From Candidatus Methanoperedens sp. (GTDB taxonomy: Archaea; Halobacteriota; Methanosarcinia; Methanosarcinales; Methanoperedenaceae): 6,086 nt of DNA. The stretch is taken from assembly GCA_027460605.1 (NCBI GenBank), contig JAPZAN010000168.1:1-6086 (forward strand), in the 5' to 3' direction. Every line of letters begins with the position of its first letter. The stretch's first letter is position 1. Under the pieces are notes generated by a model that did not search any database, was not told the origin of the DNA, and worked only from the letters and a program-made list of their open reading frames with translations. Below, piece by piece: positions 1 to 5,246 of the stretch. A program made the translations under genes and the position numbers.

Positions 1-54
1 GCACGCTATGATGAGCTAGCAAGAAATCGGCAGAATGACCATATTGGAATATAG
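1..54 (+). CDS. 3' end of an unidentified ORF (partial)
   Basis: The first reading frame is open from the window edge to a TAG at 52-54 and gives 17 residues, ARYDELARNRQNDHIGI. The other two plus frames stop within the first 18 bases. The peptide is charged and looks protein-like, but it is too short to assign to a family. Its stop codon lies inside a perfect inverted repeat (44-64), and a strongly folded GC-richer stretch follows. A transposon-borne gene whose 3' end overlaps a structured RNA would look like this, but so would a chance ORF tail. The upstream sequence is needed to decide. Confidence 0.3.
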   Translation, partial: ARYDELARNRQNDHIGI

Positions 55-250
55 TAAATTCCAAGTTTCCCGGGCGTGAATGCCCCGTGACCGTTCAAGG
101 TCTGAAAGGAAGTGGTTTGACTGGGATTTCTCCCTGTCCGGGGTGCTAAAGAAAGCGCACGGAGCGCGATTTACAGCGAAGCCAACACAGAATTTGGTGT
201 TGCGAGGGTGCTGTAAGCCCTGAAAGTTAGCCTTGAGGGGTCGGCTCATC
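44..250 (+). ncRNA. Candidate structured RNA or mobile-element end (unidentified)
   Basis: This stretch has no convincing gene but is dense in inverted repeats and more GC-rich than the gap at 880-1280. Visible stems: TTGGAAT (44-50) with ATTCCAA (58-64); CCCCG-T-GAC (83-91) with GTCCGGGG (136-143), eight pairs and one bulge, enclosing GGGA/TCCC (123-126, 131-134); GCGC/GCGC (155-158, 164-167); and TTACAGC (171-177) with GCTGTAA (210-216), enclosing CAACAC/GTGTTG (183-188, 197-202). On the plus strand a T5 run (263-267) and a T4 run (277-280) follow, as expected for archaeal U-tract termination. It does not match any RNase P, SRP, tRNA or group II domain V pattern that I know. A TnpB-type right-end RNA is one possibility. 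Strand and ends are guesses. Confidence 0.27.
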
Positions 251-273
251 AACCCGTCACTATTTTTGCACAT

Positions 274-801
274 TCATTTTGCCAGTGCATATTCCATATT
301 CGAGAGAAGAGCAGTTTCCTCTTTAAACCGATACTCCCTCTGGTTGCGATTTCCTCTTCGCAAAAGTATATTATCCCTGTACATTCTTGCCAGGTATGTT
401 GATACGGTGCTCAGGCTGATTTTCCCGTACACGCTCTCATACTGTCGTTTTACATCGAGGGATGAGAACCATATTCTGGGATATTCAAATCGCAGGAACA
501 TCTCTAAACGCTCTTTCAATGTAAGAGGTTCGGACTCGTCGATACCTGTTGGAAAGGATGTTTCCTGCGGGGCAGCGGTTTTACTTTTTGCAGCCGTCAT
601 GATGAATTTAGTGGCAGACATGGCGAGGAATTCGCCTTCGAATTGCGCATTTGCTCTCGTCCCGTCATCTTTTTCAAAGTGGATAAAAACCTCATCGGCT
701 TCGATTGAATTGATATAAGTTACAGCAAGTTCGGCGCAGTCGGGTCCTTTATAATTTATGCTGCCTGCATTTTTTCCTTCGATTTCGAGCCGTATTTTCA
801 T
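274..801 (-). CDS. Winged-helix DNA-binding protein, hypothetical
   Basis: This 175-aa protein has no family I can name. Residues 1-70 look like a small alpha/beta domain (alternating strands such as MKIRLEIEG and DEVFIHFEKDD). Residues 71-92 form a polar, Ser/Thr/Pro-containing linker. Residues 93-160 resemble a winged helix: helix LTLKERLEMFLRF, a second helix around SSLDVKRQYESVYG, a recognition-helix candidate SLSTVSTYLARMYRD, and a basic hairpin LLRRGNRNQREYRF as the wing. It has no signal peptide or membrane segment. A transcription-regulator role is inferred from fold appearance only. The ATG at 801-799 is the first start after an in-frame TGA (810-808), with GAGG just ahead of it. The gene is divergent from acs. 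Its leader carries a perfect 9-bp palindrome, which could be an autoregulatory site. Confidence 0.8.
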   Translation of the reverse strand: MKIRLEIEGKNAGSINYKGPDCAELAVTYINSIEADEVFIHFEKDDGTRANAQFEGEFLAMSATKFIMTAAKSKTAAPQETSFPTGIDESEPLTLKERLEMFLRFEYPRIWFSSLDVKRQYESVYGKISLSTVSTYLARMYRDNILLRRGNRNQREYRFKEETALLSNMEYALAK

Positions 802-822
802 AATTCCTCAAAAAATGGGAGC

Positions 823-849
823 GCTGTCCGCCCGTTCGTAGCGGACAGC
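823..849 (-). promoter_or_regulatory. Perfect 9-bp palindrome in the leader of the winged-helix gene
   Basis: GCTGTCCGC (823-831) and GCGGACAGC (841-849) are perfect inverted copies separated by 9 nt. The site lies 22-48 nt upstream of the ATG at 801 and is the most GC-rich element in the gap. On the minus strand it would form a stable hairpin, followed after 7 nt by a T6 run and then the GAGG ribosome-binding site. It could be an operator for the adjacent winged-helix protein or an RNA hairpin that attenuates transcription or translation. The sequence does not distinguish these. Confidence 0.55.
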
Positions 850-924
850 CTGACATGCGGATTTCCCCTCCGATGTCTCCTTCTTAGGTGAAATATTTGT
901 GAACGACATGTGAATAGATGTAAC

Positions 925-945
925 TTCTTATATTTAAGCTTTTCA
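925..945 (-). promoter_or_regulatory. Candidate TATA/BRE promoter of the winged-helix gene
   Basis: On the minus strand the sequence reads AAAAGC followed by TTAAATATAA (box at 937-928). This resembles an archaeal purine-rich BRE plus TATA box. Archaeal start sites usually fall about 25 nt downstream, which here means near 905-908 and a leader of roughly 105 nt that includes the 823-849 palindrome. AT-rich sequence makes chance matches common. Confidence 0.4.
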
Positions 946-1009
946 ATCGAAATAAAGGTTAATTAGTGTTTAAATCAAAAAACAAGGATTAATTACGTAT
1001 TTTTTAAAA

Positions 1010-1026
1010 ATCAAGCTTAAAATATC
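1010..1026 (+). promoter_or_regulatory. Candidate distal plus-strand TATA box
   Basis: The sequence TCAAGCTTAAAATATCC nearly mirrors the minus-strand promoter at 925-945 (AAGCTTAAAATAT against AAGCTTAAATAT). Together they form a back-to-back divergent pair about 80 bp apart. If active, transcription would begin near 1045 and give acs a leader of more than 230 nt, or a separate short RNA. Support is sequence similarity only. Confidence 0.25.
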
Positions 1027-1152
1027 CTTAATATAAAAATAAATCTCTTCTGGTGTTCGCTTCGTGATAATAATACCCATAATTTTCCAATATGTTTTTC
1101 CAGTTGAAACAAAGGGGTAAGTATATTTTAAGTTAAACACAGTTATTTACAG

Positions 1153-1182
1153 TTTATTTGATAAAATAAAGATTTATAATAC
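1153..1182 (+). promoter_or_regulatory. Candidate acs promoter with adjoining AT-rich inverted repeat
   Basis: TTTATAAT at 1173-1180, preceded by a purine-rich AATAAAGA, is a plausible TATA box with BRE. The expected start near 1200-1205 leaves a leader of about 75-80 nt. Directly upstream, TTTATTT (1153-1159) and AAATAAA (1164-1170) form a perfect 7-bp inverted repeat around GATA and would abut the BRE, a position suited to a regulator binding site. The base composition weakens both calls. Confidence 0.4.
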
Positions 1183-1280
1183 TTTGATTAATATAGAGTT
1201 GATACCTCAGGTTTATTCTTTCAGGAACTGATAACCTATTTAATAACGACAATGAATTAAGCTAAGGCAGGTAAAGTAAT

Positions 1281-3230
1281 ATGGCCGAATACACTATTGA
1301 ATCCCTACTTAAGGAAAAACGCATATTTAATCCCGCACCGGAATTTAGCAAGAAGGCATATATAAAAAGTTTCGAAGAATATAAAAAAATTTATGACGAT
1401 TCCATTAAAGACCCTGCTTCATTCTGGGCGCAGAAAGCGGAAGACCTCGTGTGGTTTAAAAAATGGGATAGTGTTTATTCATGGGATCCGGAAAACGTAA
1501 TATGCAGGTGGTTTGAAGGGGGAAAACTGAATGCATCGTACAACTGCCTTGACAGGCATCTTTCTTCGCGCGGGAACAGAATAGCCATATTCTGGGAAGG
1601 CGATAACGGGGACACCGAGAGTTATACCTACGCACAATTGCATACAGAAGTATGTAAATTCGCAAACGTTCTGAGGAAAAAAGGAATCAAGAAGGGCGAT
1701 AGGGTGGCAATTTATTTGCCGATGATACCGCAGCTTGTGATTTCGATGCTTGCATGTGCAAGAATCGGCGCCATTCACAACGTGGTATTTGCGGGTTTCA
1801 GCGCCGATTCACTGCGCGACCGCATTCGTGACAGCTCATGTAAGATGTTAATTACGGCAAATGTGGGCTTTAGGGGAGGTAAGACCGTACCCCTTAAGGA
1901 GAATGCGGACAGGGCACTTAATAATAGCGTGGAAACCGTGATTGTCTATAATCGCGCCGCTTCCAGCGTAAATATGCAAAAAGGGCGCGATTTTTGGTGG
2001 CATGAAGAAATGTCTTCGGTCTCACACGAATGCGAACCTGAAGTGATGGATGCCGAGGACCCGCTGTTCATCCTGTACACAAGCGGGAGTACGGGCAAGC
2101 CAAAAGGTGTGCTGCATACCACAGGCGGATACCTGCTGTATGTATTGCTGACCTTCAGGTGGATATTCGATTACCGCGACGGGGATATTTACTGGTGCAC
2201 CGCGGACTGCGGATGGGTGACAGGTCACAGCTACACGGTATATGCACCGCTGGCAGCGGGGGCGACTGAGCTTATGTTCGAAGGGGTGCCGGATTATCCG
2301 AAACCGGACAGGTTCTGGGAACTCGTTGAAAAATATAAGGTTACGATTTTCTACACAGCTCCTACCGCTATCAGGGCAATGGAAAAAAGCGGAGATAAGT
2401 GGCCAAAGGGAAGGAATCTCTCAAGCCTCAGGCTTCTTGGCACGGTGGGGGAACCCATAAACCCCGAAGCGTGGCTCTGGTATTATAACATTATCGGAAA
2501 TAGCCGATGCCCTGTAGTTGATACATGGTGGCAGACCGAGACCGGAGGCATACTTATCACACCTCTTCCTGGCGCAACACCGCTTAAGCCGGGTTCTGCG
2601 ACGTTTCCTTTCCCCGGTATTGAACCCGTAGTTTTGAGAGCGGATGGTAAAGAAGCTGATGTCAATGAAGGAGGGCAGCTTGTTATCAAGAAACCCTGGC
2701 CCGGGATGATGCGAACGGTTTACGGCGACCATAAGCGTTTCAAGGACAAATATTTCACCACTTTCCCTGGATTATACCAGACCGAGGACGGGGCAAGGAA
2801 AGATGAGGATGGTTATTACTGGCTAATGGGAAGGATAGACGATGTGATTAAGGTTTCAGGGCACAGGCTCGGAACTATGGAAATCGAAAGTTCTCTTGTG
2901 TCCCACAATGCGGTTGCCGAGGCGGCGGTTGTGGGTTATCCCCATGAGATAAAAGGAGAAGCAATCTATGCATTTGTCACGCTTAAGGAAGGCGTGGTAA
3001 AAAGCGACGAATTGAAGACAGAACTCATAGCTCACGTCAGGAATTCAATAGGCCCGATAGCAAAACCTGAAAAACTTCAATTCGCGGATGCGCTTCCCAA
3101 GACACGCTCCGGGAAAATCATGAGGCGGATCCTCCGCAAAATTGCGTCAGGGGCTATTCATGATCTCGGGGATATTACCACGCTGGCAGACCCTTCTGTG
3201 GTTGATGCGCTTGTGAAGGAGAGGGAATGA
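1281..3230 (+). CDS. acs: Acetyl-CoA synthetase, AMP-forming
   Basis: This cytosolic enzyme converts acetate, ATP and CoA to acetyl-CoA, AMP and PPi through acetyl-AMP. The 649-aa length matches the family (about 650). The N-terminal acetyl-CoA synthetase extension occupies about residues 20-85 and the large AMP-binding domain about 85-525. It contains the P-loop YTSGSTGKPKG (266-276), WVTGHSY (312-318), GTVGEP (387-392) and DTWWQTETGG (414-423). V313, T314, V389 and W416 correspond to the acetate pocket residues described for bacterial and archaeal Acs, and the pocket Trp favours acetate over longer acids. GRIDDVIKVSGHRLGT (517-532) is the hinge region. PKTRSGK ends in K612, the catalytic lysine that is acetylated by Pat-type enzymes in other organisms. 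The ATG follows an in-frame TAA (1272-1274) and a weak AGG-type ribosome-binding site. It looks complete and functional. Confidence 0.97.
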   Translation: MAEYTIESLLKEKRIFNPAPEFSKKAYIKSFEEYKKIYDDSIKDPASFWAQKAEDLVWFKKWDSVYSWDPENVICRWFEGGKLNASYNCLDRHLSSRGNRIAIFWEGDNGDTESYTYAQLHTEVCKFANVLRKKGIKKGDRVAIYLPMIPQLVISMLACARIGAIHNVVFAGFSADSLRDRIRDSSCKMLITANVGFRGGKTVPLKENADRALNNSVETVIVYNRAASSVNMQKGRDFWWHEEMSSVSHECEPEVMDAEDPLFILYTSGSTGKPKGVLHTTGGYLLYVLLTFRWIFDYRDGDIYWCTADCGWVTGHSYTVYAPLAAGATELMFEGVPDYPKPDRFWELVEKYKVTIFYTAPTAIRAMEKSGDKWPKGRNLSSLRLLGTVGEPINPEAWLWYYNIIGNSRCPVVDTWWQTETGGILITPLPGATPLKPGSATFPFPGIEPVVLRADGKEADVNEGGQLVIKKPWPGMMRTVYGDHKRFKDKYFTTFPGLYQTEDGARKDEDGYYWLMGRIDDVIKVSGHRLGTMEIESSLVSHNAVAEAAVVGYPHEIKGEAIYAFVTLKEGVVKSDELKTELIAHVRNSIGPIAKPEKLQFADALPKTRSGKIMRRILRKIASGAIHDLGDITTLADPSVVDALVKERE

Positions 3231-3237
3231 AGTACTT

Positions 3238-3262
3238 AAAGGAGAAATGAAGATTAAAAATG
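3238..3262 (+). promoter_or_regulatory. Unusually spaced ribosome-binding site for hsdM
   Basis: A strong AAAGGAG (3238-3244) lies 15 nt before the ATG at 3260, longer than usual. A nearer ATG at 3247 is only 2 nt from it and opens a 9-codon ORF (3247-3276) that overlaps the hsdM start in another frame. An in-frame TGA at 3248-3250 and the lack of any other start codon after it make 3260 the most upstream possible start for hsdM. Confidence 0.5.
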
Positions 3263-4807
3263 CCAGGGAATCATAACGAGATTGAAAAACACTTGTGGGA
3301 AGCCGCAGACGAGCTTCGGGCAAATTCTAAACTTAAATCTTCGGAATACTCAGTCCCTGTCCTTGGACTGATTTTTTTGCGTTACGCTGACCACAAGTTC
3401 ACAATAGCAAAGCAGGAACTGGACGGTAAAAGCACGGGTCGCCGGACGGTTGGGAGGACTGATTACCAGGCGCGCGGTGTCCTGTACCTGCCTGATGCTT
3501 CAAGATTCTCAAAGCTTCTCAACCTTCCGGAAGGTGCCGATATCGGCAAAGCCATCAATGAGGCAATGCGCGCCATCGAGGCTGAGAACGAAGAGCTCAA
3601 GGACATCCTGCCCAAGACCTATAACCACCTCGATAACAGCACCCTCGTGGAGTTACTAAAGACATTCAACACCGTGCCTATGGACATTGAAGGCGATGCC
3701 TTTGGAAAGATTTATGAATATTTCCTTGGCAAGTTTGCCATGAGCGAGGGACAGAAAGGAGGGGAGTTCTTTACACCCACTTCTATTGTTAAACTCATTG
3801 TCGAGGTCATCGAACCTTACCACGGGCGTATCTTTGACCCTGCGTGCGGCTCTGGCGGTATGTTCGTCCAGAGCGCGCGTTTTGTGGGAAACCATAAGAA
3901 GAACCCTAATGCTGAAATCAGCGTATATGGCCAGGAAAAGACCGCTGAGACTGTGCGCCTGTGCAAGATGAACCTCGCGGTTCACGGTCTCTCAGGCGAC
4001 ATTCGTGAAGGTAACAGCTACTACGAAGATATCCACAAAAGTTTTGGTAAATTCGATTTCGTGATGGCAAATCCACCTTTTAACGTTGACAGAGTGGATA
4101 AGGAGCGGATTAAGGATGACCCCCGCTTTCCGTTCGGGATGCCAAAGCCTGATAATGGCAACTATCTCTGGATACAGGTATTTTACAGCGCCCTGAATGA
4201 GAACGGGCGGTGTGGATTTGTGATGGCAAACTCTGCCAGCGATGCCCGCGGAAGCGAGCAGGATATCCGAAAGTCACTTATCGAAAAAAGTGCGGTGGAT
4301 GTGATGATAGCCGTGGGCTCAAACTTCTTCTACACAGTCACCCTCCCATGCACGCTCTGGTTCTTTGACCGCGGCAAGATTAAAACGCCGCGCAAGGACA
4401 AAGTCCTGTTCCTTGATGCGCGGCACATCTTCCATCAGGTTGACCGCGCCCATCGCGATTTCATGCCTGACCAGATTGAGTTCCTTGCTAATATCGTGAG
4501 GCTCTATCGGGGCGAGCAGCCTGAGACAACGAACGGCAGCGCGTCGATTTTGAAAGAGAAGTTCCCAGAGAATAAGTACGTGGATGTGCCAGGCTTGTGC
4601 AGGGTGGCAGCACTTTCCGAGATCGAGGCGCAGGGCTGGAGCCTGAATCCGGGGCGCTATGTGGGAGTAGCGGAGCGCGAGGCTGATGATTTTGATTTTA
4701 AGGAGCGCCTGGAGGAATTGAATGAGGAGCTTGAGACACTCAATGCAGAGGCGCGGGAACTGGAAGGGCGCATTGCTGAGAATGTCGAGAAGCTGCTGGA
4801 AGCTTGA
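3260..4807 (+). CDS. hsdM: Type I restriction-modification system DNA methyltransferase subunit (HsdM)
   Basis: This is the modification subunit, which transfers a methyl group from S-adenosylmethionine to adenine N6 and normally works as M2S with HsdS. The 515-aa length is typical. Residues 6-140 form the helical HsdM N-terminal domain (EIEKHLWEAADELR, PVLGLIFLRYADHKF). GGEFFTPTSIVKLIVEVI (167-184) leads into the methylase domain. FDPACGSGGMF (192-202) is SAM motif I, and NPPF (271-274) in FVMANPPFNVDR is catalytic motif IV. YGQEKTAETVRLCKMNLAVHG (223-243) is the usual motif II region. Residues 478-515 are a charged coiled coil, expected to contact HsdS. The gene starts 29 nt after acs and may be co-transcribed, although its function is unrelated. 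It looks visibly more GC-rich than the start of acs, consistent with acquisition. No hsdS or hsdR follows in the window. The reading frame is intact. Confidence 0.96.
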   Translation: MPGNHNEIEKHLWEAADELRANSKLKSSEYSVPVLGLIFLRYADHKFTIAKQELDGKSTGRRTVGRTDYQARGVLYLPDASRFSKLLNLPEGADIGKAINEAMRAIEAENEELKDILPKTYNHLDNSTLVELLKTFNTVPMDIEGDAFGKIYEYFLGKFAMSEGQKGGEFFTPTSIVKLIVEVIEPYHGRIFDPACGSGGMFVQSARFVGNHKKNPNAEISVYGQEKTAETVRLCKMNLAVHGLSGDIREGNSYYEDIHKSFGKFDFVMANPPFNVDRVDKERIKDDPRFPFGMPKPDNGNYLWIQVFYSALNENGRCGFVMANSASDARGSEQDIRKSLIEKSAVDVMIAVGSNFFYTVTLPCTLWFFDRGKIKTPRKDKVLFLDARHIFHQVDRAHRDFMPDQIEFLANIVRLYRGEQPETTNGSASILKEKFPENKYVDVPGLCRVAALSEIEAQGWSLNPGRYVGVAEREADDFDFKERLEELNEELETLNAEARELEGRIAENVEKLLEA

Positions 4808-4865
4808 TAAAAGATTCGGAGATGAATCATAATGATTGAGTTCCGATTGTTCCTGGCAAATAAAA

Positions 4866-4904
4866 GTTTACATTCCGTAAACATTTTGTTTATAGTTCAT
4901 AAAC
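4866..4904. promoter_or_regulatory. Twin 17-bp palindromes, probable operator
   Basis: GTTTACATTCCGTAAAC (4866-4882) and GTTTATAGTTCATAAAC (4888-4904) are each a perfect 6-bp inverted repeat around a 5-nt spacer. They lie 22 bp apart, about two helical turns, so both sites would face the same side of the DNA. As 20-nt units including the trailing ATT they agree at 16 positions. The second copy contains a TATA-like TTTATAGT, so a bound dimer could block TBP. A GGAG (4908-4911) and an ATG (4922) follow immediately. This arrangement is typical of an autoregulated short operon, but the regulator is not identified. Confidence 0.6.
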
Positions 4905-4970
4905 ATTGGAGCTAATTAGGTATGATTTTTAGAAAGTATTAAAACAGGTGCGACCTATTCTGGCTTGTCA

Positions 4971-5081
4971 ATGAAAAAATACACTAAAGAAGAGAGGGAA
5001 AAGGCGATAAAAAATATAGAAGCATCCTCGATCAAACTAGATGAGTGGGAAGGGCCACATGGAGATGAAGGGCGATGGTGA
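4971..5081 (+). CDS. Small hypothetical protein, possibly longer at its N-terminus
   Basis: This 36-codon ORF runs from the ATG at 4971 to TGA at 5079-5081. It encodes a charged peptide with a helical start (MKKYTKEEREKAIKNIEASS) and an acidic tail ending DEWEGPHGDEGRW. I do not recognise the family. Its stop overlaps the GTG start of the nuclease fragment in a GTGA arrangement, which suggests translational coupling. No ribosome-binding site precedes 4971. The frame stays open back to 4926 with protein-like codons (LESIKTGATYSGLS), and a well-placed GGAG precedes an ATG at 4922 in a different frame. Removing one T from the T5 run at 4926-4930 would fuse the two into a 52-aa protein. The true start may therefore be 4922 with a frameshift, or a TTG at 4965. 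Its position suggests an accessory, antitoxin-like or leader role, but this is inference. Confidence 0.5.
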   Translation: MKKYTKEEREKAIKNIEASSIKLDEWEGPHGDEGRW

Positions 5082-5239
5082 ATGATCTCATCCCGAAGGA
5101 TTATGTTGTTCTTCTAAATGACATCAAACAACGTATCCGCTCAGCCCAATACGAAGCTCTGAAGAGTGTAAATAAGGAACTGATCTCGCTTTACTGGGAC
5201 ATTGGGCGAATAATCGTCGAAAGGCGAGACGCGGGGTAA
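5078..5239 (+). pseudogene. YhcG/DUF1016-family nuclease, N-terminal fragment (frameshifted)
   Basis: Starting at GTG 5078, the 53-residue product reads VNDLIPKDYVVLLNDIKQRI, then contains SAQYEALKSVNKELISLYWDIGR and ends IIVERRDAG at TAA 5237-5239. The pattern of helices leading into YWDIG(R/K)xIVER is the signature of the DUF1016 N-terminal domain, thought to serve in DNA binding or assembly. In this family the text normally continues with a GKSVVEQLAKDL-type segment. That segment is present immediately downstream but in another frame, so the gene is interrupted between 5214 and 5239. The GTG overlaps the stop of the preceding small ORF. An ATG at 5082 is out of frame and quickly stops. Programmed frameshifting or an assembly error are alternatives to a true mutation. 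Confidence 0.75.
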
Positions 5240-5246
5240 ATCAGTA

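Larger units (their letters stand above)
802..1280. other. Divergent intergenic region, no gene
   Basis: This 479-nt gap separates the minus-strand winged-helix gene from acs. The first ~80 nt are mixed in composition and hold the 823-849 palindrome. From about 880 onward it is strongly AT-rich, with stops in every frame. It contains one candidate TATA box for the minus strand (928-937), two for the plus strand (1016-1024 and 1173-1180), an imperfect direct repeat (954-964 and 984-995), an AT-rich inverted repeat (1153-1170), and a possible leader hairpin AGGTTTAT/ATAACCT (1209-1216, 1231-1237) just before acs. I see no RNA gene or riboswitch that I recognise. Confidence 0.75.

Noticed and set aside
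16..273. Minus-strand 85-codon ORF directly following the winged-helix gene stop
   Set aside because: It has an odd composition with no domain pattern and covers the whole inverted-repeat stretch. Its start is simply the first ATG after the TGA and has no separate ribosome-binding site. More likely a chance frame over structured DNA.
233..718. Plus-strand 161-codon ORF
   Set aside because: Antisense shadow of the winged-helix gene. The minus-strand frame has better start signals and protein character.
4813..4837. Overlapping small inverted repeats (GATTC/GAATC, AATCAT/ATGATT) just after the hsdM stop
   Set aside because: Arms are only 5-6 bp and AT-rich, with no T-tract following. Too weak to call a terminator or operator.
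4832..4915. 27-codon ORF with GGAG upstream between hsdM and the operator
   Set aside because: Its codons run through both palindromes, which explains the sequence better, and the peptide has no recognisable pattern.
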